Positions 50,701 to 61,315 of a stretch of 64,000 nucleotides of DNA are shown here, in pieces; within the stretch, counting starts at the first letter, position 1; each line of letters opens with the position of its first letter. The position numbers and the translations under genes are program-made. Under the pieces are notes generated by a model. That model worked only from the letters and a program-made list of their open reading frames with translations, was not told where the DNA came from and ran no database searches. The DNA is from Heterobilharzia americana (taxonomy: Eukaryota; Platyhelminthes; Trematoda; Strigeidida; Schistosomatidae), in contig OX104132.1 in NCBI GenBank assembly GCA_944470555.2, positions 9,061,755 to 9,125,754 of the forward strand, written 5' to 3'.

Positions 50701-51149
50701 GATGAAGATAATAGCAGGTTCGATAAAAGGAGTAGAGCAATGAAAATGCAGAGCAAGTAAACAGAAAACTTTCGACCTTATCTTCTATTGTCTGTCCCCA
50801 AGACTGTCAAGGTCCAAAAACCACAAAGTCCTGGGCGTAGAAGTTAGTGAGATATGTTTTGCAGGCGCAGCGATCTGAGCTATAACAGTTGGTCGAGACA
50901 ACTAGACCTACCATACAGCTGTCCGTTTGGAGAGTGATAGTGGTGATGAAGCAAGCAATGATATGTTCTGCAGAGGAATTGTTGCCAAAATGCTGAACGA
51001 GTAGTTGGAAGCTTTTATTGGGTGGTCGTAAGTATGTATTTTATCTAGAGGGGTGGAGAAGAGCGAAAATACGCCACTAAAGTACAACATACGGTGTCTG
51101 TGATTAATGTAAGCATTTGCACGCTTCATGAACACTAAATGGTTTCAAA

Positions 51150-53410
51150 ATAATTCCAACCCTTATTCCAGTGCGAATAAGCTAACTCCCACTCAAGTGG
51201 AAAATGATCTGAAAAATATAGACCTCAGTCTCATTACCCGTAAGGCATGATTGAAGCCATCCACATTTTATCATAGGCCTCAACCAGTCACTTAGGTAAC
51301 TCCTGCAGTTTGTGGCTTAAAATCTGAAGGTCACCTCAAAAAAACTAATCAAAAACTTAGGTCTGCATCTACAGGGAGGACTGTATCCCAAAAGTTGGAC
51401 GACAGCCCTAACCTTAGGTCACTCATGCTCCATAATGTTAAGGAAAGTGGCCCCTCTCAACTGAAGGTCATGAAGAGCATGATCTTGGTCACTGAAAAGA
51501 ATGTTTGTAGGCTTTCAGGAGCCTCGCCCTGTAGCCCATCCCTGTAATCCTTAGCAAGTTCTTTACCAAAAGCTCTTCCGGACCTTTGAAAGTGCTTCTT
51601 GACAGTAGTCGTCAGTTAGAACACATTCTTCTGAAAGGTCATCGGTTAGTAAAGCAAAGCCTGTTGAACTTTAGGATTAAGTCTGACAGGCCCTGGTCAG
51701 CGAGGGAACCTTGTCTCGATTGCAGGAAAATTCGCTCTCGAGAACTGTGCTGTTGATTCGTCATACATGGGATTCCAGAATGTTTGAGCACTGATACCAC
51801 TGGACTTATCCATGACTCAAATCAGTGGAAGTATTTAGCTCGCAGCTCTAAGCCAGTGTGAGAGTAGAAAAAATTAACTGTCTTCCATGGTCACCTCACC
51901 TTTCGACCATTCGTACTCAGTGGCTGCTCCAAGTAACCCCAGATTCTCTGGACATGGTCAGAACTACTGCGGAGTCCTGGTTTAATAAATCGGACGCCTT
52001 TCCTTGAGATATTAAGATGGGCGAGGGCAAATCTGGGGGCCGTAGGTAGACCGAGAGGAGATCCAGGCACTTGCTGTTGACTAGTCCCCATCTAACGCTC
52101 GAATGGTTGGACGATGAGCAAGGATTTTTATCGTCTTTGTCTCGGACCGAAGAATTCTTTGCTTGTTCTCAGCCAAGCAGGTTGGAGGGGTGCAGTATCC
52201 CTTGGTCCTGCTTCCTTATCGGCAAAGAAGAACAAGTCAGAGGGTTCAGGAGGCAGCGTCGCTCTTTACGCTAGTCCTCCACTGAAAGCTCATGAGATTT
52301 GCTTCCATTGAATTAACACTGAAGATGAACTCTGGTGTAGCGTTGAGTGCCGTGGAGGTCTCTGTCTGTTTGACATCTTATATCATCCTCCTGCAGCCAT
52401 TGCCATGGTAAACAAGATGTTGATAAAATACGTTACAGGAGCTCCAGAACTGAACTTTCCATAGGTCCTCATTATGGAGGATTTTAACTTCTCTCAACTC
52501 TTTGCCGCTGAAAGTTTTACCTTCTGCTTTGAGGTATTTTTTCGGGAGTTATCACTAGGAAACTACTTGACTAAACATGTCTTTCAGTGTACTCGCTAGG
52601 GGTTCGACAGTAAGGTGTCCCGACCGGACTACATTTGCACAAATCCGTTCACTGGAGTAACCAACTTGATTGTTCTTAGCCCATCTGGATGGCGTGACCA
52701 TGTAGTTGTTTCCTTCAACATCTCTATGTCTAAGTCAGCAGCTCTCGATCAGTCTTTGGTGAGGAATTACAGGAGGACTGATTTTGAAAAAGTCGGGCAA
52801 GATCTGGAAGGTTTCACGTGTTTAAACTGCGATGAGCTGCTGGATCTAAATCCCGGATGGGATCCATGGGGCCCACAATTCTCCACACGATAAATAATAA
52901 CAATCCTAGGATTCCGGGAAGAACCAACAAGTTTGACTCCTCCGGTTCTAAGTTAAGCGTGCGTAAACTTATAAGGAGCAAAAGGCTATCCTGGAAATAA
53001 TGGAGGGTCACTTGTAGCCCTACTGACCGACTAAATAACAAAGACATCCGTAACGGATTTACGATAAGAATCGGAAATGACACACACAACAGTGTAGAAC
53101 CCGAGGGGGGAATCACGGGATATTGTGCTCGCTGATGAAATAGAAGAGCGACAGTTCCCTTAGTATAGAGGATACCGGTAGCCCAGAGATCCTCATCACC
53201 AACTCGGAGGTTGCAAACCTACCAGCTCATAAATTCCCAAACAACTTCTGTGGTTTGGGAGGGACAACCAAGTATCAGTCGGACGCCCATATTACAAAAC
53301 AATAAACCGATACAGAGTTTGAGCCTTCTATAACTGAGGGAATCTTAGAGAACGTGAACCCAAACAAGTCTTCAGGAATTGGTGCGACCCACTCAAAAGT
53401 GGTCAGGGGT
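51150..53410 (+). pseudogene. CR1-like LINE fragment, ORF1 end to RT start, plus strand
   Basis: ORF1-like text at about 51420-51500 (SLMLHNVKESGPSQLKVMKS). Endonuclease text at 52080-52900: GGSVALYASPPLKAHEICFH, MEDFNFSQL (GDFN motif), SRPDYICTNPFTGVTNLIVL, SPSGWRDHVVVSFNIS, NYRRTDFEKVGQ. It breaks off in the first RT block (TEGILENVNPNKSSGIGATH, about 53330-53390). Full of stops. It has different sequence and opposite strand from copies A and B. Confidence 0.72.
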
Positions 53411-53423
53411 GTACCGATGAAAC

Positions 53424-53580
53424 TGAAACGCTACACTAGGCATCATCATAGAACAGAGTATAGAGTGGCAGTCAACTCTCTACCTCAACTTCATCGACTA
53501 TGGAAAGGCTTTCGACAGCATTATTTGGCAGGCAGCTGCTTGAACACTACGGCTTTGGTGCGACAAAACTTTATCAAGGA
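53424..53580 (+). pseudogene. Displaced RTE reverse-transcriptase block
   Basis: EQSIEWQSTLYLNFIDYGKA FDSII, the RT A-motif region, lies upstream of the endonuclease instead of downstream. Nearly the same 150 bp recur in the proper place at 60837-60985, including the same frame break after WQAAA. Confidence 0.8.
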
Positions 53581-53589
53581 AGGAAAGGA

Positions 53590-53781
53590 AGTCACAATCA
53601 TACAATGCTACGCTATCCACCTACAAATAATGCAGATGAAGAGAAGAAGGAGGAATTCTATAGACAACTACAATCAGTATTGGACAAGGCTCCAGATGGC
53701 GACATAAAAATTCTAATGGGTGGGGTGACATGAATGCCAAACTGTGAGCGGACAACAGGGGAAGAGAACTTATCATGGGTT
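53590..53781 (+). pseudogene. RTE endonuclease, part 1
   Basis: NNADEEKKEEFYRQLQSVLD, then PDGDIKILMG and, after a frame slip, MNAKL...RGRELIMG: the QCYAPTNDA...GDMNAK-type apurinic endonuclease core of RTE elements. It is cut by the LTR element at 53782. Confidence 0.8.
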
Positions 53782-54213
53782 TATAGGGATGCGTGTTACA
53801 ATTCCGAAACGATTGATCAACCCTACTTAATTTGATGTGCTCTAGTACCTGCTTAACCAGTACTTTACCTAACGTGTAAGTACTGGTAACAAAACACAAA
53901 TCAAAAGAACTGATACGCAATGTATTTAAAGGAGCTATGTATTTAAGGTAAATGCGATAATAATGAATGAGGGAAAAGTTTAATCAACTTATCTGGCTTG
54001 TAAGGCTGAACTAGGGACTCGGAGTACGTGCGTGGTGATCAGCACAATGGAGCGCAAAAATGGCGTCCAAGCCTGCTCGGATGCATGCTCGTTAAAACAA
54101 AACTTAAAACACCCTAAGCATCCGGAGGCAAGCTAGAGATTTATTTAGTTAATTTAATTTAAACTATTTATTTTAGCCCTAGTTATATTTTGGTGCCAGG
54201 AAGGTGCACTACA
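53782..54213 (-). repeat. 3' LTR of the gypsy element
   Basis: 432 bp; plus-strand ends TATAGGG and CACTACA (the first TG has mutated to TA). Nearly identical to 59023-59453. Confidence 0.95.
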
Positions 54214-54218
54214 GGTTA

Positions 54219-54228
54219 TCCCCCTCCT
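54219..54228 (-). other. Polypurine tract of the gypsy element
   Basis: Element-sense AGGAGGGGGA, five bases (TAACC) before the 3' LTR. This is the plus-strand DNA primer position; the small gap is unusual. Confidence 0.6.
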
Positions 54229-54229
54229 A

Positions 54230-54841
54230 GAAGGTTGTTGGGATACCGGCAACCTTCGATCCTAGGAGGCGACTGCGAGGCGGACACGCAACACCTTTCC
54301 ATATTGGTGATGGAGTAGGTGACGTGTGGGTCTCCGAAGCTAGTGCAACTATGCACACCTACGAGGTAAGAGAACTTTGCGTCTAGACGCAACCCTTCTC
54401 GCAGTGGTGGAAGGTGACCCAAAGCCTCCGTCTACTTTTCCCTATTGCTTCTTAATCTACCGGGGGGTGTACAGGGGGAAATTGGTACAAAGAGAACCGA
54501 AGAACGATCCAAGTAGCATCGTCAGCGGCCAATTGTATCCAATTTTCAACGCATTTTCTAGGTTCTGCAAGAAGAAAGAAATGGGACATTAGAGTGCTAA
54601 GAAAAGGAAAACCAAACAATTCGAAGTGGGAGAATACAGAAAAAAAAATAATAACCAACCAAAAAAAGTTTTCGGAATTTAAATTGTATTTTTGATTTTT
54701 CTTTTTTTTTTGAAAAAAAAACTGTTTGCAAAGTAGTAAACATGACTTTTGAAAACTTTAGGTATGAAAACGCATTGAAAGTGTATGCCACGACAAAGTA
54801 GTTGAAACTCCGAATTCACCAAGTGTGAAGTTGCTCTGGGG
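54230..54841 (-). other. 3' untranslated region of the gypsy element
   Basis: About 600 bp between the integrase stop and the polypurine tract, with homopolymer-rich stretches (54640-54725). No ORF with a recognisable motif; I see no envelope-like gene. Confidence 0.6.
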
Positions 54842-56077
54842 CTAATTAACGAACTCGGCGTATCGCTTGGGCCAATGTACACGCCTCCCAGCACGTGTAG
54901 AGGTTACTGGATCAGTGTTACTAGACGTGGCTCTTTTAGAAGGTTCAGGATACGCGCGACTAAACGAGTCTGTTTGGGAGTCCGGCGGCAAGGGTTTTTC
55001 TAGTTGTGTCGGTGTAGAGGAAGGCGGGTCGTCCTCTATATAAGCTGCCTTCAAACGATCGACACTTATAGAATCCTGCCGTCCAGATCTGTCAATGACG
55101 AAAAACTTTTCTTTCCTACTGAGAACCTTGAAGGGTCCGTCGTATGGTGGCTGTAAGGGCTTACGTACACCGTCACAACGCACAAAGACGTGAGTGCAAT
55201 CTTGGAGTCTTTTATCCAGCTGCACCCGTCTACACTGTATCCGTGTGGATGAGGGTTGGAGGCGACGCATGTGTAACTTAAGAGTTTGAGCATAGCCATG
55301 GATATCGGTAGGAGTTGGGTCACTGCAGTCTGAAGCGACCATCTCACCCGGCAAACGTAAGTTACTACCGTAAACTAACTCAGCAGGTGTACACTGTATA
55401 TCAGTCTTGAGTGTAGAACGGATGCTGAGAAGAACCAACGGCAGAGACTCAGTCCATTTCATATTGTCGACTGCCATTAGTGCGCTCTTAAGGTGTCGGT
55501 GGAATCGCTCGACCAAACCATTGGAAGCTGGATGATATGCGGTAGTGCGGATGCGTTTGCATCCCAACAGATTCATCAGCTTCTGGAAGGTAGCGGATTC
55601 GAACTGTTGGCCTCTGTCGGTTGTCACGGTGGAAGGGCATCCAAACTGTGAAACCCATCCTTCGACGAAAACCCGACTTACTGTTTCGGCAGTAATGTTA
55701 GACAGTGGGATGGCTAACGGCCAGCGAGTAAACCTATCGACACATGTCAGTAGGTAACTATATCCATTGGAGGGTGGAAGTGGGCCGACAATGTCTAAGT
55801 GGACATGAGCGAATCGTGAGTCAGGTTTGGCGAAAGTTCCAAGTGGTGGGATGTTGTGACGATTCACCTTGGAACGTTGGCACTGAATACATGACCGTGT
55901 CCAGTTTCGAACATCACGGTTAATACCAGGCCAAACAAACCTAGCAGATATGAGCTTGTCAGTGGCGCGGATGCCAGGATGTGAAAGATTGTGCAAAGCA
56001 TCAAAAACATGCTTACGCAAGGATAAAGGAACAACCGGTCTGGGTGTGCCTGTGGAGGTGTCGCACAATATTGACAC
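54842..56077 (-). CDS. Gypsy pol: integrase segment
   Basis: 411 codons in one frame. An H-H-C-C zinc-binding head (LSHPGIRATDKLISARFVWP then CIQCQRSK) is followed by the DDE core: HLDIVGPLPPSNGYSYLL, TTDRGQQFESATFQKLM, then LVERFHRHLKSAL, so both Asp and the Glu are present. The C-terminal region has KPLQPPYDGPFKVLSRKEKF, the GPY/F module of gypsy integrases. The frame is broken from RNase H upstream by an indel near 56100, so the apparent Met start is not real. Confidence 0.92.
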   Translation of the reverse strand: MSILCDTSTGTPRPVVPLSLRKHVFDALHNLSHPGIRATDKLISARFVWPGINRDVRNWTRSCIQCQRSKVNRHNIPPLGTFAKPDSRFAHVHLDIVGPLPPSNGYSYLLTCVDRFTRWPLAIPLSNITAETVSRVFVEGWVSQFGCPSTVTTDRGQQFESATFQKLMNLLGCKRIRTTAYHPASNGLVERFHRHLKSALMAVDNMKWTESLPLVLLSIRSTLKTDIQCTPAELVYGSNLRLPGEMVASDCSDPTPTDIHGYAQTLKLHMRRLQPSSTRIQCRRVQLDKRLQDCTHVFVRCDGVRKPLQPPYDGPFKVLSRKEKFFVIDRSGRQDSISVDRLKAAYIEDDPPSSTPTQLEKPLPPDSQTDSFSRAYPEPSKRATSSNTDPVTSTRAGRRVHWPKRYAEFVN

Positions 56078-56085
56078 TTCACTGT

Positions 56086-56898
56086 TCAGGAGCGGTAACG
56101 CTGTATCTTCAGAGAGGATGAGTGTTGAAGTTTTTCAATCTCCTCGTCTGAATCCTGAAGTTCGGCAATCTTCCGTAAGTCGACTGCTCGAGGCAAAGTA
56201 GTGGTGCAAACGCGAGACAGTGCGTCCGCGACAGGGTTATTCACACCAGAAATATGACGGATGTCCGACGTGAATTGCGAAATATAATCTAGGTGACGTA
56301 ATTCACGCGGTGAATATCTGTCAGTAGTGGTGTGTAAGGCATACGTCAGAGGTTTATGGTCGGTAAAGATGATGAAGTCACGACCTTCCACAAAATGACG
56401 AAAATGTTTCACTGAGGCATATATGGCGAGCAGTTCCCTGCCGAAAGTGCTGTACCGCATTTCGCAGGTGGATAACTTCCGAGAGAAGAATGCAACTGGG
56501 ATCCAAGTGTGATCCGAAAGTTGTTGCAACACAGCTCCAATGGCCGTGTTAGAGGCGTCAACCGCAATGCTAAGAGGTAGGTTTACGTCTTGATGCACCA
56601 GCATCGTGGCGTCTGCTATTGCGGTTTTGATCTTGCGAAATGCTTCTAGTGCCTCAGGAGTCAAGCTGAAAGTTTTACATTTACTTTTCAGCAGGTCGGT
56701 CAGTGCAGTCAAAATGTGTGCACATTGGGGAATGAAGCGACGATAATAGCTCACCATACCCAAAAACACACGCAGAGCTTTAAGTGACCCTGGGACTGGG
56801 AAGTCTTGGATCGCCTGTACCTTTTCAGGTAGTGGGCGAATGCCTTGCTCGTCGATAACGTGTCCCAAAAATTTTAGTGAACGAACGCCAATTGGCAT
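56086..56898 (-). CDS. Gypsy pol: end of RT, RNase H
   Basis: 270 codons: RT thumb ([36 protein letters not shown]), then RNase H with [50 protein letters not shown] and [14 protein letters not shown]. The catalytic Asp, Glu, Asp and Asp positions of RNase H are present. It overlaps the upstream protease-RT frame by 25 bp in another frame (a one-base indel near 56885) and is cut from the integrase frame near 56100. Confidence 0.92.
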   Translation of the reverse strand: MPIGVRSLKFLGHVIDEQGIRPLPEKVQAIQDFPVPGSLKALRVFLGMVSYYRRFIPQCAHILTALTDLLKSKCKTFSLTPEALEAFRKIKTAIADATMLVHQDVNLPLSIAVDASNTAIGAVLQQLSDHTWIPVAFFSRKLSTCEMRYSTFGRELLAIYASVKHFRHFVEGRDFIIFTDHKPLTYALHTTTDRYSPRELRHLDYISQFTSDIRHISGVNNPVADALSRVCTTTLPRAVDLRKIAELQDSDEEIEKLQHSSSLKIQRYRS

Positions 56899-58004
56899 TT
56901 GGCCAGGTTGACTGTCATCGAATGCTCTGACAGTCTGGCGAAAACCTGTTTCAAGTGGTTAAAATGAGTGTCTTCGTCAGGACTAGCGATTAGTATATCG
57001 TCTAGGTAGGCATAGGCGAAATCGAGTCCACGTAAAACATCGTGAATAAAACGTTGGAAGGTTTGTGCTGCATTGCGAAGACCAAAAGGCATACGGAGGA
57101 ACTCAAAAAGACCAAACGGTGTAATGACGGCTGTCTTGGGAACATCATCAGGATGAACCGGGATCTGATGATATGCACGCGTCAAGTCAAGCTTACTGAA
57201 GATAACCGAGCCTTTTAAAGATGCAGTCAAGTCGTGAATGTGAGGGACTGGGTAACGATCTGGAATCGTTTTAGCGTTGAGCCTTCGGTAGTCACCACAA
57301 GGCCTCCAGTCCATGCCATTGTTCTTGGGTACCACATGCAAGGGTGAAGACCATGGACTGTTGGATGGTCTGATTATTCCCATTTCAAGCATGTGTTCGA
57401 ACTCGGCTTTTACAGCACGCAGTTTCTCCGGGGATAATCGCCGTGGTTTCGCAAACACTGGCGGGCCAGTCGTCGTTATGTGATGAGAAACGTTCGAAGT
57501 CACACAAGGGACACAACGACTTGGCTTAAAGACATCCGGAAAGGACTGAATGATAGACGCGTAGGGACTAGAAGCGTCCGTCGTGCAGTACACGGGACTG
57601 AGGGGCGGCGTCTTTGTGACTATACCGGAAACAGAGAGTGTTGTGGTAGAATCTATCAACTTATGCTTGCCAGCATCTACCAGCAGCTGATAGTGCTGCA
57701 AGAGATCCATACCAATAATGCCGGTGGTCACATCTGCCACTATGAAAACCCAACGAAAGGGACGACGCAATCCAAGGTTGAGATCGAGGAATCTCCGACC
57801 ATAGGTTGTGATGGGCGAACCGTTGGCGGCACGAAGTTGCAGAGACATTGGCCGCAGACGCTCTTCCTTCGTAGGTGGGATGACGCTAGCTTCTGCCCCA
57901 GTGTCAACTAGGAAGCGTATCCCAGAATGTCGATCAGTGACGAAGAAGAGGCGACATGGAAGTGGCTCGCCAGCGACGTTAGTCGCCGTCACGTGCTGGC
58001 TCAC
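56874..58004 (-). CDS. Gypsy pol: protease and reverse transcriptase
   Basis: 376 codons. Aspartic protease with [14 protein letters not shown] (catalytic Asp at about 57905) and [14 protein letters not shown] follows with [59 protein letters not shown] and [10 protein letters not shown] (YLDD at about 56990). All catalytic Asp are present. It ends in a frameshift after LAKCQLAF. The start Met is provisional; the protease may be made by frameshift from gag. Confidence 0.94.
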   Translation of the reverse strand: MSQHVTATNVAGEPLPCRLFFVTDRHSGIRFLVDTGAEASVIPPTKEERLRPMSLQLRAANGSPITTYGRRFLDLNLGLRRPFRWVFIVADVTTGIIGMDLLQHYQLLVDAGKHKLIDSTTTLSVSGIVTKTPPLSPVYCTTDASSPYASIIQSFPDVFKPSRCVPCVTSNVSHHITTTGPPVFAKPRRLSPEKLRAVKAEFEHMLEMGIIRPSNSPWSSPLHVVPKNNGMDWRPCGDYRRLNAKTIPDRYPVPHIHDLTASLKGSVIFSKLDLTRAYHQIPVHPDDVPKTAVITPFGLFEFLRMPFGLRNAAQTFQRFIHDVLRGLDFAYAYLDDILIASPDEDTHFNHLKQVFARLSEHSMTVNLAKCQLAFVH

Positions 58005-58227
58005 ACGTTTCCCGCCTGGTTAGCCTCGAAGGTGCAAGGTCGAGTGCACTTTTTGGCATTGGCACCATAACGTTTATGGTACCAGCACAACCTGGGTTGG
58101 GATTGTCGCGATTTGGAACGTCTGCTATCGGTACGGGAGGCAGACCTGTTGCGCGAGCGAGACGTGCGACCGTTGTAAGAACTACCAGACCGCATTTCGT
58201 TCCTGATGCTGCACAACTCTCATACAA
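58001..58227 (-). pseudogene. Gypsy gag: nucleocapsid segment (frameshifted)
   Basis: Arg/Ser-rich basic stretch followed by LCWYHKRYGANAKKCTRPC, the CWYH...G...KC..PC variant zinc-binding motif found in many invertebrate gypsy elements in place of a CCHC knuckle. It is in a different frame from the N-terminal gag; at least two indels lie between about 58205 and 58290. Confidence 0.8.
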
Positions 58228-58241
58228 TTTTGAGATGTGAG

Positions 58242-58835
58242 CTATAACATCGAAACTTGTTGGCTCAACAGCCGAGGGAGGGTTTTTGAAGAATCCGTGG
58301 CAGTAGACAGTGCAGCTGAGATACTAGTGTTGGGTTTCGTAGCATCCACAGCTCTGTCAGCCGCTTCCGCCAGCTCTATTAAGGGACACTTATGGAAGGG
58401 TGCGAGGATCCCTTGAACCGACTGTGGTAACCTCTGTAACCACAGTTGCTTGAGAAATGCTTCATCAATGTTGAAGTCAGCAATCAGCTGCTTCATCTGA
58501 CGAAGCAGTTGCGTCGGCTTGCGATCACCCAGATGCACATCCCTGAAAAGTTCTTGCACTTTCTGCTGGTCAGTAAGTGCAACACGTTTGATGAGGGCGG
58601 TTTTGAGGCGATCGTAAAGATTCGGTGCTGGGTCATCTAGCACATCTGAGACGTCTTCAATCACATTTTCCGGTAAGCTGACGATGACTAAGTTGGACTT
58701 AGTTTCTTGTGATTGAATGTGTCTCAAGGCAAACTGAGCTTCCACATGGGAGAACCATGCAGATGGTCTGTGGGCCCAGAAGGTGGGAAGCTGGAGGGTT
58801 ACGGCCATCTGCGCAGTCGAGTCGTTATCCGCCAT
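58242..58835 (-). CDS. Gypsy gag: matrix/capsid-like segment
   Basis: 197 codons from MADNDSTAQMAVTLQLPTFW, through WFSHVEAQFALRHIQSQETK and DVHLGDRKPTQLLRQMKQLI, to LWLQRLPQSVQGILAPF. This is the gag core pattern of the same invertebrate gypsy group. It stops early at 58242 because of a frameshift; the natural product would continue into the nucleocapsid. Confidence 0.88.
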   Translation of the reverse strand: MADNDSTAQMAVTLQLPTFWAHRPSAWFSHVEAQFALRHIQSQETKSNLVIVSLPENVIEDVSDVLDDPAPNLYDRLKTALIKRVALTDQQKVQELFRDVHLGDRKPTQLLRQMKQLIADFNIDEAFLKQLWLQRLPQSVQGILAPFHKCPLIELAEAADRAVDATKPNTSISAALSTATDSSKTLPRLLSQQVSML

Positions 58836-59000
58836 TGATCAGGGAATTAACGAGGCACGATAGTGATAATAAAAAAAATTACAATGCAAAAATAACCAAT
58901 GAGGAGTGCAATAATATAAAAAAAAAGCTAGACGTGCCAAAAACAAAATAGGCCAGACAAATCAACGCAAGAGAACAAAGGTACTAGACAAAATAAGAAG

Positions 59001-59018
59001 TGATACTCGGGCTCACCA
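59001..59018 (-). other. Primer-binding site of the gypsy element
   Basis: Element-sense TGGTGAGCCCGAGTATCA begins four bases after the 5' LTR. It starts with TGG as expected for pairing with a tRNA 3' CCA end; the tRNA is not identified. Confidence 0.65.
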
Positions 59019-59022
59019 ATTT

Positions 59023-59453
59023 TGTAGGGATGCGTGTTACAATTCCGTAACGTTTGATCAACCCTACTTAATTTGATGTGCTCTAGTACCTGCTTAACCA
59101 GTACTTTACCTAACGTGTAAGTACTGGTAACAAAACACAAATCAAAAGAACTGATACGCAATGTATTTAAAGGAGCTATGTATTTAAGGTAAATGTATAA
59201 TAATGAATGAGGGAAAAGTTTAATCAACTTATCTGGCTTGTAAGGCTGAACTAGGGACTCGGAGTACGTGCGTGGTGATCAGCACAATGGAGCGCAAAAA
59301 TGGCGTCCAAGCCTGCTCGGATGCATGCTCGTTAAAACAAAACTTAAAACACCCTAAGCATCCGGAGGCAAGCTAGAGATTTATTTAGTTAATTTAATTT
59401 AAACTATTTATTTTAGCCCTAGTTATATTTTGGTGCCAGGAAGGTGCACTACA
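59023..59453 (-). repeat. 5' LTR of the gypsy element
   Basis: 431 bp with TG...CA ends (plus strand TGTAGGG...CACTACA). It should hold the element's promoter; no clear TATA box was picked out. Confidence 0.95.
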
Positions 59454-59457
59454 GGTT

Positions 59458-60330
59458 GAGAAGCACTCGGTGAGTTGATGAATGAGAATGGGTAATTGTT
59501 TGCAGAATTCTATGCATTCAACGAATTGGCGATTGGAGGTGAGGCGAAGCGGTGTGTACAAACACGAGGATATTCACGAAGAGACATGGAATTGATTTCA
59601 CCAGATGGACACTTTACACTAAAAATCAGATCGACTCTATCTCAATGTGAAGAAAGTGGAGACGCAGTCAGACTACTGGACGCAAGATCAAGAAGGAGAG
59701 CAGATGCAGGTTTAGACCACTCTCTTTCTAGTACAAGGAACCTTCCAAATGGAGTTGAAAGCCTTGAAAGAAGTTGATGATAGACTACAGTTGAAGTTGA
59801 ACACTCAGAAACTGAAGGACGAAACTACAGAGGACATCTTCACGTCAGCCATCAGAACAAAATAGGAGGTATTGAGCAACATTCCTGAAGAAACCTGTGT
59901 GGGTGAACACTGGAACTCTTTGAAAGAGATGTGGAGGGAAATCTGCATAACCGTATTAGGAAGGAAGAAGAAGTAAGACGAGGGATGGATCTCGACGGAC
60001 ACATGGAAGCTGATAGAGGCGGGAGAGGAAGATGGTGAAGCAGAAGGTGAACCAGTGCAGTGCAAGGATGCACAAAGCAAAGAAGAACTGAGTACAACGT
60101 ATAAAACACTACACTGGACAAAAGAAGTGGAGAAGAGTGCGCGGAAAGACACTTCTATGACACACTTCCAAGTGAAGCAGAACAGGCTGCTGTTAGGAGA
60201 GACCCGACAACATTATGTGGAAAAACCAGGTTACTATCGCTCTGAGAAGAGATCAGTGCAGGTGAAACCAATGAGAGATAGTGAAGGGAAGCTAGTTACC
60301 GAAGAGAAGAAACGAAGGGAAGGATAGACT
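59458..60330 (+). pseudogene. RTE endonuclease part 2 and linker
   Basis: Continues from 53781: EALGELMNENG, then after a stop LFAEFYAFNELAIGG, LISPDGHFTLKIRSTLSQCE, and the Lys/Glu-rich linker with RQHYVEKPGYYRSEK and MRDSEGKLVTEEKKRREG. Several stops and frame slips. Confidence 0.75.
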
Positions 60331-61300
60331 GACCACTTCGAAAAGCTCTTGAATCGACCACCGTCACGACCTGCAACTCGTCCAGAAATACCACCAGCAG
60401 AGAGGCCACAGAACTACCAGTGAACACAGGCCCTCCGACAAAAGCAGAAGTCCTGAATGCCATAAAACTGCTGAAATTCGGGGAAGCAGCAGGACCAGAT
60501 GGAATTCCGCCTAAAGTACTGAAGGCAGACGCAGAGACAACAGCGGACATGCTCACACCACACCACTACTACAGAAGGTTTTGAAAGAAGGGAAGGTACC
60601 TGCTGGTTGATTGGAAGGAGGGGTACCTTGTCAAACTCCCAAAGAAGGGAGACCTTAGTCTTTGCAAGAACTGGCGCGGAATCATACTCCTGTTCTTGTC
60701 AACTCCAAGCAAAGTATTATGCCGTATCATCTTGGAGAGACTAAAAAATTCTGTACATTCGAAATTCCGACCGGACCAGACTGGCTGGCTGGCTTCGGGA
60801 AAAACAAATCATGTGCGGATCAAATCGTAACGCTACGCTACGCATCATCATAGAACAGAGTATAGAATGGCAGTCAACTCTCTACCTCAACTTTATCGAC
60901 TTTGAAAAGGCTTTCGACAGCATTATTTGGCAGGCAGCTGCTTGAACACTACGGCTTTGGTGCGACAAATCTTTATCAACCTCATTCAACAGCTATATGA
61001 GGACGCCACATGTCAAGTGATTAACAACACAATGGAAAGCTCATTGATTTGTTTGAAATGAAGACAGGAGTAAGGCAAGAGAAGGCTGCCGTCTAGTATC
61101 ACCCATAATCTTCCTGACTATGGATGACTGGAACATGCAGCGAACGATGAGGAGCGAGGTGGGCATATGCTGTCTGACTGATGAAAAGAGCCTAGAAGAT
61201 TTGAATTTCGCCAATGATGATTTATGTCTAATACCTTGTAGCACAAGCTCGAAGATCTACAGGCGAAAACCAACAAGCTGGTAAAAGTGGCAAGGGAGCG
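60331..61300 (+). pseudogene. RTE reverse-transcriptase domain, decayed
   Basis: Frame-hopping text: HFEKLLNRPPSR, AGPDGIPPKVLKADAETTAD, VDWKEGYLVKLPKKGDLSLC, NWRGIILL, NKSCADQIVTLRYASS, EWQSTLYLNFIDFEKAFDSI, then DLNFANDDLCLI (DDLDFADD altered). The order fits RTE/SR2 reverse transcriptase; the palm Asp pair is lost. Confidence 0.8.
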
Positions 61301-61315
61301 AAGACGGGACTTCAA

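Larger units (their letters stand above)
45691..51020 (-). mobile_element. CR1/SR1-like LINE, copy B
   Basis: About 5.3 kb, same orientation as copy A and directly upstream of it; the two are separated by about 70 bp. It has the same 3' end (AATATCTTTTTAACGAGCTTGTGTAAGCC, reverse strand) and the same 5' CAGCTGTCCGTTTGGAGAGTG. Protein identity to copy A is moderate by eye, so it is a different subfamily or an older insertion, not a duplicate. Confidence 0.82.
53782..59453 (-). mobile_element. Gypsy (Ty3)-type LTR retrotransposon, nearly complete
   Basis: 5,672 bp with LTRs 53782-54213 and 59023-59453, a 4-bp GGTT duplication at 53778-53781 and 59454-59457, primer-binding site, gag, protease, RT, RNase H, integrase and a polypurine tract, in gypsy order (integrase last). 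Coding parts carry several frameshifts. The LTRs differ at about five positions by eye, which implies a recent insertion. It sits inside an RTE endonuclease gene. I cannot assign it to a named schistosome family from memory alone. Confidence 0.95.

Noticed and set aside
57480..57911. 143-codon plus-strand open frame in the gypsy element
   Set aside because: Antisense to the protease/RT region; no independent motif.
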